64,000 nt of DNA. Source: Apium graveolens. Lineage: Eukaryota; Streptophyta; Magnoliopsida; Apiales; Apiaceae. The stretch is from contig NC_133648.1 of the NCBI RefSeq assembly GCF_009905375.1, forward strand, positions 91,514,631 to 91,578,630. The letters are read 5' to 3'. Numbering within the stretch: the first letter of the stretch is position 1; every line of letters starts with the position of its first letter. The position numbers and the translations under genes are program-made. The notes below the pieces were generated by a model. It was not told the DNA's origin and made no database searches. It saw nothing but the letters and a program-made list of their open reading frames with translations. This document shows positions 46,761-57,712 of the stretch, one piece after another.

Positions 46761-49700
46761 TTCCGATATGAGATTCATTATAACGTTCTTCTTTAACAGT
46801 TCCCCACTAATACCTTGGTTTAATCTCCCCTTATTTATATGCGTTCTTTGAATGAAATTTCTATCTTCAATTATCGGCGTTTCACTTCATTCATCTATCA
46901 ATTCTGACACAGCTGACTATCACCACTTGCTTATATCCTGAAATATTTTATAGAATTTCTTTATCACCCTTTTGGTTCAACTTCTTTTCTTATTTAGTTC
47001 TTCATTCTCATTTCTCGTTAACTCTTTTAACATAAGGAATGCCTTTTTCTTGATAATATTAATATGTGCATTATTAGCTAAGCCATCTCTGAAATTAATA
47101 AAAGGCTTCTATTTATAATATTTAAGTTCTTACTGACATAATTTTCAAAATTTATCGTTAGTTATTTTCTTAGCTTCACTTAAATTATCATTGATCGCAT
47201 ATTTGGCTTCTTCCAATTGATCAACATTTCCTCTTCTCAAGTTCACATGCGAACTTTGTTAGTCTTCTTCTTACATCGGATATTTGGATTTGCGAGCTTT
47301 CGAAAATTTTTATTCAATCGCCATTCGATATGGGTATACTTTCAAGTCATTCCTGGAATGCTATTACAGATGATAAAATCTCTTTGCTTTATCTTGAACC
47401 TTCAGTTCTTGAAAATTTTCTTCTAACTAGCGTGCACCAACTACTTTCTGTTCCTTTTGCTTATCGAAAAGAGCGTATTTATCTAGATAAAGTCTCACAC
47501 ATGTTTTTGGTAACATCACGCTAATTCTACTAAACTTTTGATTCCTATTAATGCCATTACTTCCTTCAACCTGCTAACCGCTTTGATTTTTGATCTGAAA
47601 ATCATGTTAGAGCTTGACTCAATCTAATTGGAATCGATCTCCATTTAGCTAACCATTCGTTGGTAAAGTTAATCAATTAACTCTTTTAACCGATCACTTA
47701 AACCAAGTGGAGACTAGCTAACTAGAATCAAAGACCAATTACATAAAGTCAGTTCGATCATAACATTCTTTCTCAAGAACCGAAATCATAACCATTTGGA
47801 GTACAACTGGGAGTGAGAATATACTTCTTTATCCTTATATGCAGAGTAATTTCTGAAAATTTGGGCAGCACCTCCCCTATATCATCGATTACCATTCGGA
47901 CTCAAACCGACACCATCAATCTACCAAATCATCTACATTCACATCCATCCATTTCCATCAACCAAATTCATCCATCTACCATAGTTTGAACTATATCATT
48001 CTGATTTAGTATAGGTATGATTAACTGGCATAACATATATCTTTTGAAATGAGACTTAAGGTCTTAAATCAACAAGAATTAATATAACCACTCCCTTCCC
48101 AGATCTTTCAGAATATTACAAAATTTTATCAATAAGCTTTAAAATTTATCTCGTGTCTCAAAATTTTATTTCGCGAGTATTTTGACTTATTTATTGTCGT
48201 GTATAGTTACTTTTATAATTATACCGCATCCTTATATTGGTCATACCAACCATTTATTGTTGACGATAGGCACTTAATTTCATTAACTAATCCGTTTATC
48301 TTTTAGTAACTACGCATGGTTTTTAATATTATCGCCACAGTCTGGTGGAAACTCAATTGTCAAATCATTATTTCTTAAAAGGTTTCACAGTCGAGTCACC
48401 ATTTATTCATCTCCACTTATGCTCCCGTATCGAACCTTCGTCTCTGGCCCGCTTATGGGTATTAAATTCGCCATAACTTATTTACTCAAGGTAAAGAACT
48501 TCTCAATTTCTTGAAGAACACATTCAAAATTTGTTTGCAATTAATATTTCTTTGATCTTAAATTCTTCATGACAAATATCTTTTCGCGACGAAGGGATGC
48601 TTTACGTATTAATTGCCTGTATGAGTCAGTGTTCAGAATTCCCTTGATCTCAGATTGTTATCCCGACGCTTGTTCGCTTTGCATATATCCTTACTTCCTT
48701 AGTTTATAACTAATTTATTTGTTGCGTTTCACTAATCATTCATTCCACGTCAAAATTCTCTGATTTGAAGCGCGTCATGTTACCGCAATCTATCGTACTG
48801 ATGAGATCCTCATAACACGAACAACGGTCTAACTTAATGTCTTCGCCATATCCATGTTATTGATGAATTTCTTCTTCCTTACCCGCAGATGTCCACCATT
48901 TATCGGTTTGCAGTCATATTTATGTTTGTTGTATGATTCCACGTGCCACACTATTTTATTTCTTTTGAAATCGTCAAAGAACAGACTTTACACAAAAGGA
49001 GAGTTTGCGAATATGATTTCGATTGAAAACTAAATAAGGAATAACAATACCACAAATGATTGGGAGGATTTGTAATTTAGTAAATTGAAGGAAGAAGAAT
49101 GAGTGAAAATTTGGATGTGAATGAGACAACCATATTCGTACTCAAGATGGCCAGTCTTTCGGACTATATGGCATACAACACATGATTAGGTGGCGTCCCA
49201 CCCGACTCTTCATCATTTCGACAAAGCGTCATACCACAACACTGTTTGTCTCAATCAAGAATCAGTAATTTGAAAAGAGAGACGATTCAGAAGAAATACA
49301 ATAAAAAAATTTTTGTCTTTGCCTCATATGATTTATCCACAGAAGTAACTTATACGTATCCAAGAATCAAGAAGAACATACGCTATCATATTAAGAAGAG
49401 AAATTTCGATGTTGATCACCTTCCACGCTTCACCTAATTATGCCTTCAGAAACCAATCGAATGAGAGATTCACAATTTAGGTCACATTATATCTTCGAAA
49501 TGTCATCTGGAAATACCTCCACATTAAATGCTTTAATGATTTGATCGTAATCGCGTTCCTATGAAATTTATAATTATTACTTCCGATTTCCTTTATGCCA
49601 TGTAAGGTAACAGTCGATCCCACAACGTTTCAATTTTGTCGATTAGGAATATTATTTTTTATCCAACCATCTGAAAGATTCTTCCATTTACTTCAATCAT

Positions 49701-50879
49701 CCGCTGTCCATTCAAATTACGAATCTAGTTAAATTTTAACAATTTCATAAATTAGTTAAATAATGTTTTAACAAGTTGATTTGATCATTACTGTTAAACA
49801 AAATTTATGTTCGTCTTTCACGGAAAACTTTAAACTTTATTCTCACTAGTGGGCCTACTTAGTCCTTCAAACTGACAACACTGAGTCTATATCCATTCTT
49901 CTTTTTAGGTCATTTTCTGTTTATGATAACAAGAATATAAATAGTAATTCGACAACCAAATTGTAAAGCTCATTTCATACAAAAATCTTCTGAAAGTTGA
50001 TTAAGAAAATCTTCTCTGAAATCTCATTTTAAACTTTAAAAATCAATTATTTGGTCGTCATTACTATATAAGTTATTTGCTATTCTCTTGATCCGCTAAT
50101 GAGATATCTAATTAAAGGAATGCCCATATAAGAGTCTCTCCATTTTTGGTACATCTTCTACTCTTCCCTGGATTCTGCTCGCACTTATTATTCGACGATA
50201 CTTCATTTACCGTTGTATATCATTTTATTCGCAATCCTACCACAATGTTGCCATTTAGTACTGTCTCTGATATTCTTGCCATCATTTTTGACGCTATGCT
50301 TACAACCACGCAGGCGATTCGATGTTCGGTTTATGGATAGGGTCGCATCTTCTTGCTAGTCTTACCTATACCTAGTAAGGTAGATATCATTCCTTGCGCA
50401 GCCCTTGATAAGTGATAGAAATCTTCTCGTAGCGGTGGTGCCTTCGAAATGTGCAACGTTGGTTCTTCATCAGCTTCCATCAACTTGTTGCCTCCAGCGT
50501 GAAACTCGTCCTACTACCTAATTTTAAGTTAAATCGTACCCAAAACTCACCTAGCCTCTCTTACACGAAGTTCTCACAAGACTCACTCGCATCTTCTTCA
50601 AAACCGCATGAAACGTAGGGTAGCATATCCGGTCTCCGTCGATTTATCAATCCCTCATTACTGTAGGATCGGAGAACTCAATATACCTATAGCGTTGCGA
50701 TATTCACCTTACCTTTTCTCAACCATCCTGGCTTACCAATTCTGTATCAGACCTGCTAATCCTCATTTGCACTCAATTCGAACTTAAAAAGAATATGCCT
50801 AGGGTCTTTCCTATCTCATATGACCTATCACTCCTATCTTACCCTCACCTATTCTTATTTCAGTGACCAATAACCTGGA
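46761..50879 (-). other. Degraded gypsy internal region, gag side
   Basis: Should hold gag and protease of the gypsy element. I see no gag, zinc knuckle or DSGA protease motif I would defend, and open frames here are short on both strands. Composition is pyrimidine-rich on the plus strand, as expected for an old minus-oriented element. Confidence 0.5.
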
Positions 50880-50891
50880 GCTCTGATACCA
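50880..50891 (-). other. Primer binding site of the nested gypsy
   Basis: On the minus strand TGGTATCAGAGC, two bases inside the 5' LTR edge at 50,894. Confidence 0.92.
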
Positions 50892-50893
50892 AC

Positions 50894-53495
50894 TGTGACG
50901 CCCCTCAAATCCGAGGTCGGGATTGGGTGTCACTACACAACTTTAAATAATAATAAAAACCTGTATATTGAAATAATTATACAGATAACCCCTCATATTC
51001 AGGATCGCTTATAGGTTATAGTATGAAACAAGAATCTAACCTTCTAAAATTTACATTGTCTAGATACAATTTCATTACCTCACTTCTAATTTCCTTGTAC
51101 TAATCACTCTGACATTTTCAAATTTCTTCAGCTGGAATCTCACCACTTTTGCTCTCTATTAAAAGCTATTCATTTTGCCCTCATTTGATACTGAAAGAAA
51201 TAAGAGTTCACAAAGTAAGAGTGAGCCAAAAATGCACAACAAGTATTATAAATGCTTTCCAGGTATCATATCAGAAAACTCCAGGAAACGATTGTTGAAT
51301 GATTTTAAAAACGTCTTTACATATCTAAATAGTTGAGCGAACAAAACATCGGCCCTCATTGGCCTTTAATCATAAATCGCATTATTCCGTAAAAGGACAG
51401 TAATCGTTTCAATATTTCATCCTTTTGAAATTTGTAATTATGAACTATTCGGGAAGGAATGTCGTTAATGGCGATCGACAATAAATTAGACTGGACACTA
51501 GAAACCAACATATGCACTATAACCTGCTGATCAGTCAGGAGATAGTGCGGATCTATACCCAACTGCATAGATCCAACCAACATATGGGGCACCCAGGCAA
51601 CTATGGCCTAAAGGGTCCGGTCCATCCCTGACCCATAGGATCCAGCTCATCACTGGTCCTCATAATAACCATTCAGCCCGTAGAGTATTTTGATATCAAA
51701 TCATTTTGATTTCAAAACAGCCCAAATCAGGGTTCGCAAATAACCCGAACGAATCAATTAATAATTGATTAAATTAATTAATCAATTAATTATAAATTAA
51801 TCAATTAATTAAAATAATTAAAAACTAATTAAAATTAATTAATAAAATAATTTCAATTTATTTTTGAATAAATAAATAATTAAAATAATTTTCTGAATTT
51901 AAATAATTAAATAAATAACTTTTTTCTGATTTTTAAAATAATAAAATATCATTTTAAAATAAAACTAAACAGCAATCCCATTTTCATATATTTTTAAAAC
52001 TCCAGGGATCGTTTTGAAAATCACAAAACTACAGGGGACCTAATAGCAATTTGTCGTCTTCTCCGGCTTCGCCACCGTCTGCCGGCCGGTCGCCATTAAC
52101 GACGACCGCCGAGCTTTTCCGGCGAGCCGAAACCTGACCAGAACTCAGTCAAATTAATGGGGTTTGTTCCTTTAAACTCCAGGAACCTGTATCTGTGCTT
52201 AATTCCAGCAACCAGTTCGTAAATCGACTGAAAATCTCAGCCGAAATCTCTCCGCCGGCGAGCTTCAAAGTTTTCGGCGAGCTGCTATATTCAATCTCTG
52301 ATCAAACTACTAGTACCAATCGAATCCTCGGACAACGATCTACAATCTGATGTAACTCGTTTCAACCCAGAATCATTAAAAATAAAACCCCCAAATCGAA
52401 TTAAGAATATTCAAACAATTATAAACCCTAATTTATAATCCAAGAATCAAACTCAAATTTAACCATGTTACTGAACTCCAAATTTGAAATATAATATACC
52501 AAAATGACCAGGAAGAAAAGATCTATACGATTATGCCATCAAATCATATCAAAAACATCATGAACAAAAATTCATAATTTAATTCATAATTAATTCGAAT
52601 TAAAAAAATTAAATCAGAAAAATACCTTGATTTCTGCACTAAAATGGTTGATTGATTCAGAAAGTACTTTTCGAGAGCTTCGTTTTGATATATCGCACGC
52701 TTGAATCGGAGTTCGGTAACGCCTTCGTTCGTGCGTTTAATTCTCAAGAGCGTATCGTTTTTTGGGTTATTCTCTGTAATTACTATATTTTTACTGGTTA
52801 TAAATGAATAAACGTATAAAATGAAATAATAAATATGCTATTTATATTTACGGAATATTGGTTCGTTCTGGATCATTTTGGATCGTTAAATTAGTTGTTT
52901 AGCCGCTAAGTAACTGCAATAACGATCCGATTTGATATCAGTTTTGGATAATTATCCCAACCGGGCTTTTTATAAAACACTTTATACGAAAATAATGTAA
53001 TATTATCCCGTCTTTTGAGAATATGGGTTTCGTTGATTCACCGAAATGATTGTCATATCGAAAATTTTGCGCCGGGCCGCGCACGGGTCAAACCGTAATC
53101 CGGATCAAAAAAGTCAAAACACGGAAAATGTCCGGAATTACCAAATTAGGTTAGGAAGGAGTTTTCGGAAGAGTTTCGGGTTGTAAAAACGTTAAAACGG
53201 TTGAAGTCTGACAATTCCCGGCTTTATAAAATAATTTTTTAATTATTCAGAAAATAATTAATAAATTCATAAATCATTATAAAATCATATAACACTCAAT
53301 AAATTACCAGAAAAATACCTTAATTATCTATATTTTATTCTAGACATATTAAAATTAACATACTCACATTTTATTATATACAAACATCCAAATATTATTA
53401 TCAATCATCAGATAATTCACCAAAAATTCATATAATATTCACATAATAATCATATATTCATACAAATAATTATACGATATTTCCCGGACGTTACA
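50894..53495 (-). repeat. 5' LTR of the nested gypsy element (2.6 kb, internally deleted)
   Basis: Same ends as 41,166-44,790. At about 51,754 the sequence jumps from 'aacccgaacgaa' to the 'tcaatta' AT-rich block, skipping about 1.03 kb present in the other LTR. Elsewhere the two LTRs differ by a few percent. Confidence 0.92.
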
Positions 53496-53564
53496 ATGGG
53501 TTTGAGTCTTTGGAGTTTCTTCAGTTTTGGCGGGCTTGGTTGGATTTTCTGCTTCTTCAGCCAT
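53496..53564 (-). pseudogene. N-terminus of the large copia's gag
   Basis: Start ATG at 53,564-53,562 on the minus strand; reads MAEEAENPTKPAKTEETPKT then QTH, and continues at 41,160 once the gypsy element and one ATGGG are removed. It lies 40 bases inside the primer site. Confidence 0.85.
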
Positions 53565-53604
53565 GATTGTTTTGGATCTTTACTATATGTGTGTTAACAG
53601 AAGG

Positions 53605-53616
53605 GCTCTGATACCA
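53605..53616 (-). other. Primer binding site of the large copia
   Basis: On the minus strand TGGTATCAGAGC, two bases inside the 5' LTR edge at 53,619. Confidence 0.92.
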
Positions 53617-53618
53617 CT

Positions 53619-54214
53619 TGTTAGGTCACACAACACTATAGAAGGGGGTTGAATACAGTGTAGAATACAATCAAATCAATTTAAAGCACAAGTAACAGAA
53701 AACAAATGTATTCGATATAACAAACTCTGTTACAATGGAACTGTTCTCTCTCAGTGATGAACAAATATCACGAGAGCTGCTAGGTTACAATATATGATCT
53801 TCTCGATGATCGTAACTCTTATAGAGTAAACCTATGTCTGTGTTTATATAGACACACAGTTACAAGATAACTTCTAGTTTATATGGAATATAATTATGTC
53901 TCCTAAAATATATCAACCAAATAACTTATATAATTCCTCTAGTCCTCGAACTCTTTCCATGCATATCGTCTTCTTGTATTAGTCTAGATCTTCTTTCCTG
54001 TGAATCAGCTTCCTTACTTAACTATTAGTCCTCCAGTACTTAAGTTCTAATATCCATCTTCTGATATTATCTTCTGATAATCTAAGTCCTGATATCCTTA
54101 AGTCCTGACTTCCAGTAAGTCCTGATTCTAGTTAGTACTGATATTTCCTGTTAGTTAAGGTCTGAAAACTAAACATGAAACATATTAGACATGAAATTTC
54201 AAATATATACAACA
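53619..54214 (-). repeat. 5' LTR of the large copia
   Basis: 596 bp, partner of 18,362-18,957, plus-strand ends TGTTAGGTCACAC and TATACAACA, followed by the duplication TATTT. Confidence 0.93.
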
Positions 54215-54294
54215 TATTTCTTGGACATCTTTCCAATGTGATTAGAGTTTAATACAATTATATTGCATTCAATCACTGAAAGCTTTAGATTGTT

Positions 54295-54400
54295 ATGGTA
54301 TAGCCTATAGGTAAGGGCTTATCCCTTACCCTAGGTTGTGAGTTCGATTCTCTCATCCCGTTATTTTAATGAGAATGGATACTACTTTTTAGCTTATATA
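54295..54400 (+). repeat. tRNA-derived SINE-like sequence
   Basis: Polymerase III A box TAGCCTATAGG (54,301-54,311; fits TRGYNNANNNG) and B box GTTCGATTC (54,342-54,350; fits GWTCRANNC) are about 30 bp apart, the spacing of tRNA-derived SINEs. Between them is 'aagggcttatcccttaccc', a small hairpin. It does not fold as a complete tRNA that I can see. The tail and target duplications are unclear. It lies inside the presumed ADF intron. Confidence 0.6.
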
Positions 54401-54707
54401 AACTACACCTAAAAAATTCACTGAAAAATTCTAAAAGTAAGCACGGGTATTGCAGCTTTAAAATCTAGACTTGCCACTTTAATTTGTCAGCTTTTAAATC
54501 TAATCTTTCTACTTTAATTTGTTTGTACCTCCATCTCTCATGTTCTGTTGGCTTACTAGTGTACTTGTGTTCAATCTGGTTTCATGCTTAAATCTGCATT
54601 TATCAAGGTCTTAGTGCAGTACCATTAGCGGGGTTAATATCGAATTTATCAAGGTCTTAGTACAGTAATTACTTCCGTTATTTTCTAATGTGTATATGGT
54701 TGTAAAG

Positions 54708-54858
54708 GTATCCTGATACTGCAAAGGTAAGGAGCAAAATGATTTATGCAAGCTCTAAGGAAAGATTCAAGAGGGAACTCGATGTCATCCAGGTTGAGTT
54801 GCAAGCCATCGATCCAACAGAAATGGGACTTGATATTTTCAATAGCCGAGCCAATTAA
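54708..54858 (+). CDS. ADF: Actin-depolymerising factor (ADF/cofilin), terminal exon only
   Basis: ADFs bind actin filaments and sever or depolymerise them. The exon follows an acceptor 'ttgtaaag' and starts with G, completing the tryptophan codon split by this intron in plant ADFs. It gives 49 residues then [52 protein letters not shown]. This is the C-terminal third of the ADF-H domain with the [12 protein letters not shown] actin-binding helix and the conserved DPTEMGLD end. Family members usually have SPDTA, so Y replaces S. Exons 1 and 2 are not found upstream. If they exist on this chromosome, the intron holds the SINE, the 36-kb copia stack and probably the solo LTR. Either a gene with a giant intron or a stranded gene fragment. 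Confidence 0.85.
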
Positions 54859-56111
54859 AATTCGTACCTTAATGAGCATGTTTAGAAATAGATTTTAAGT
54901 TATAGTTGTAATTTTTGTAGAGAACCTTTGTATTGTAAATTTAATTTTAATTGTGAAAGAACAATTGGATTATCATAATACCATTTTATTTTAAAATTAG
55001 TTTATTTTAAATAATGAGATTATTTTGTAAACAGTTGTGTGAAAGCCACTTAAAAAATGATGAAAACCGTTGTATGTCTTACTGCACATATAACGGAAAC
55101 TATACCTGTCACACAATGTTGAGAGATGGATAAAAATACAGTGAAGTCGGATTTTAAAAAATTATCGTTTGACGGGAAAATTCAAATTAAAAACGAAGGG
55201 GAAAAGTTGAGTTTGTGTGTGGGAGGTGCAAATTAGTTGGGTGTTGTGCTTTAGGGGGGCATTAACTTAGATTGATCTAATGCCTTAGTTTAGTTTCTAG
55301 TTTTAATTTTAGTTTGGTTTCTTTTTTGAAGAACGAAGGTGTTAATTTAATAATAAAAAACCATACGGCATCTACACCAGTAATCGAGTCGAATAAACAG
55401 TAAATTATAATCGCCTGTTTCATGAAGAGACAATTAAATGATATTTTAAAGATAATGTATATACAAATACAAGTCCCCATTTCATGCATTCTCGTTGAAT
55501 TACTGGTACCCTCTTCATCATGCCCCGATGGAGCTATTATTTGAGCTATCGACCAGAATTAAGATTCCATACAAAAATAATTCACCAAATAAAGACTTTC
55601 GCTTACAATGAAGAAGCGAAAAACAAACCTCTCACCAAGGACAGAAAACAACCTAAAAATATAATCCAAAAAACCGAAATAAAAATAAACCAAAATAAAT
55701 GAAATTCAAAAATTAGATCTTATAGTCGGCATCACAAAATTGGCATTCAACTCTCGACGCCAGTAAGTCCTGTTTGAATCGAAGAAAAAAACCAACTAAA
55801 AGCCCCGGTGATGTAGATCTAGAAAAACAAATCAAACATAATCAAAATGATAGAAATTATTCCCCTAGGAAGAAAATTGTCGAAAGAAACAAATCAAATA
55901 AGTAAAAGGATTTGTGGTTTTCCACCGTTTTAACCAGTGGAAGCCCCGACAGATTTGATTTTTAAGAGAGAGGCGGCTCTACAGAGAAAGTGGGAGGCGG
56001 CTCAAGGTTTTATTCAGGGTCATGTTTTTAAAATCGGTGATTTTTTTAAGTTTGGTTTCTATTTGATCATTTTCCTATATATAGAGAGAGTTAAGTTCTA
56101 CGGAGTTCTTT
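54859..56111 (+). other. ADF 3' UTR and intergenic sequence
   Basis: AT-rich sequence directly after the ADF stop is the likely 3' UTR. From about 55,000 on I see no gene; short frames at 55,520 and 55,937 have no recognisable content. Confidence 0.55.
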
Positions 56112-56393
56112 TTTTGCGTAAAATGTTGCAAAATATTTTGTTTGGTGAATCATCTTGCATTAACATCACTATTATGAAAATATTACAAAAGACATATAAT
56201 TTATGAGTAAAAAATTATAAAATATATTATTCAAGAAAATATGTTTAATTTGCAGAACATACATGTTTGCATTGCTGAACATACATGTTCAACTTGCAAT
56301 ATATGAGATTTGCACGATTTTCATTAAAATAGTGATGTTAATGCAAGATGATTGGAAAAATAACATGTTATGCAATATTTTACGTAATATTTT
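56112..56393. mobile_element. Hairpin MITE-like element
   Basis: Long imperfect inverted repeat. The left arm, about 56,115-56,180, contains 'aatcatcttgcattaacat', and the right arm, about 56,315-56,388, contains its complement; outer parts also pair ('gcgtaaaat' with 'attttacgta'). The 130-bp centre includes two 'gaacatacatgtt' copies (56,258 and 56,276). Non-coding, about 280 bp. Superfamily not assigned because target duplications are not obvious. Confidence 0.65.
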
Positions 56394-56600
56394 TGTTATT
56401 CCCTAACAAAACAATTAGAATTACAGAAGGGGGGTTGAATGTAATTCTGGCTACTTTTTCAAGATTTTAAAACTGTTCTAACTGAATATATATAAGTGTT
56501 TGATTTGCACAGTGTGGAATGAAAGGATTATATAAACCAAAATACAAAGTAATAAAAACACAACTTTTAAAATTTTCTGGTGGATTTGAATGTATCCACC

Positions 56601-56650
<50 letters not shown>

Positions 56651-57457
56651 ATTTGAGAACTCTGTGTAGCTCAAAATGGCTCACAGCTGCTTTACTAGAA
56701 GAACAAACAAACTACATAGAGATTCTTGACAAGTACAGCTTTTTCTATCTCTCTTTGAAATATGTTTGCTTAGTTGAATGTTCTACTAGCTACACTTGGT
56801 TTATATATCACCAAGTTTACATGACAATAAGACAAGATAATAAAACAAAACATATATAGTCTAACTTCTTGCTACTTTATTACTCTATTCCAGTATCTTT
56901 GAATAACTTCACAATTGCATGGAAATGGTAATGCTTCTTTGTTCTCAAATTCCTTCTTAACAGGCTGTCACATTCCTTTTACAAACACCCAACGCATGTG
57001 ACTGTGTTGTCACTATTAATAGATATTTGAATTTGATCATCCGTTGGGTACATATTTATCATCCGCCGGGTAGCTTTGTTGATCATCCGTCGGGTAGCTT
57101 TGTTGATCATCCGTCGGGTAGCTATTTCTCACTTGACTCCATTTCACTTATACATAATTACAAGACATCTTATATTTATAATTAATCAAGCTATTCTGCA
57201 TATCCACTAGTAGTCAACATGACTTAAATACCTCTACAGAATCTATACAAAGTTGTTTGCAGAAATGTGTGCTACAATACTTATTATTACATAAGATACT
57301 CACCCGATGGATGTCAAATTGTCATCCATCGGGACTATATTAAATCATCCGCCGGGACTATATTTGATCATCCGTCGAGTGCTACAAAATTCACTAAGTT
57401 AAATCTACTAAGGTATATTGTTTAATTTGTCATCAAGTTCATAACATATTCCAAACA
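56394..57457 (-). repeat. 3' LTR of a minus-strand Sirevirus-like copia
   Basis: On the plus strand TGTTATTCCCTAAC...ATTCCAAACA, followed inside by the reverse-complement polypurine tract 'atctcccccaatt'. It contains the 'cagaaggggggttgaatg' run typical of the other copia LTRs here, a (TA)n run at about 56,603-56,648, and seven 'catccg(t/c)cggg' repeats at 57,038-57,375. It abuts the hairpin element on the left. Confidence 0.85.
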
Positions 57458-57712
57458 ATCTCCCCCAATTTATGTCTACTAGAATTATAGCATTGAATTA
57501 AGAGAAACTTGATCATAACAAAACACCTTAAAAATACAGAATGAAAAATAGTAGATAAAACTGATAAGTGCTACAAAATTTTACTGAAAATTGAACAAAG
57601 CAAAGTCTACAAAGAAGTTGCTCACAATCATTATCAAGGTGCTCATCTAGCCTGAGCAGATAAATTTATTTCTTTGATTGTCTGGATTTCTTCCCAAGCC
57701 TCCTATTGTTCT
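57458..57712 (-). mobile_element. Internal 3' end of the minus-strand copia
   Basis: Polypurine tract (57,458-57,472 on the minus strand) and about 240 bp of 3' non-coding sequence of the element whose 3' LTR is 56,394-57,457. It is cut at 57,712 by a gypsy insertion; the rest of the copia would be right of the window. Confidence 0.7.

Larger units (their letters stand above)
41166..53495 (-). mobile_element. Ty3/gypsy element, degenerate pol, TSD ATGGG
   Basis: 12.3 kb, inserted after about codon 22 of the large copia's gag. ATGGG lies at 41,161-41,165 and 53,496-53,500. The primer site at 50,880-50,891 and polypurine tract at 44,791-44,810 show minus orientation, so the 5' LTR is 50,894-53,495 and the 3' LTR 41,166-44,790. 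Removing it restores a continuous gag frame (...KTQTH then SRYETIRV), which confirms the boundaries. The 6.1-kb inner region has no long ORF, but RT remnants are readable near 46,330-46,760. Confidence 0.93.
18362..54214 (-). mobile_element. Sirevirus-like copia carrying three nested insertions, TSD TATTT
   Basis: LTRs at 18,362-18,957 (3') and 53,619-54,214 (5'), both 596 bp, flanked by TATTT at 18,357-18,361 and 54,215-54,219. Removing guests at 19,868-23,575, 26,209-34,191 and 41,166-53,495 with their duplications leaves about 11.8 kb, the size range of Sireviruses with an additional ORF. Order on the minus strand: primer site, gag, protease, integrase, RT, RNase H, long 3' region with an additional ORF, polypurine tract, LTR. 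The LTRs differ at roughly 40 positions by eye (6-7%), older than the nested copia. Every gene has stops or frameshifts. Confidence 0.93.

Noticed and set aside
44811..50879. Classification of the gypsy inner region as a non-coding LARD
   Set aside because: RT motifs at 46,330-46,760 show pol ancestry, so a decayed autonomous element fits better.
54301..54360. A functional tRNA gene
   Set aside because: A and B boxes are present, but I could not pair an acceptor stem or anticodon arm; a SINE or tRNA relic fits better.
57038..57380. Regularly spaced repeats considered as a CRISPR-like array
   Set aside because: Units are short, degenerate and inside a plant LTR with no cas genes; they are LTR direct repeats.
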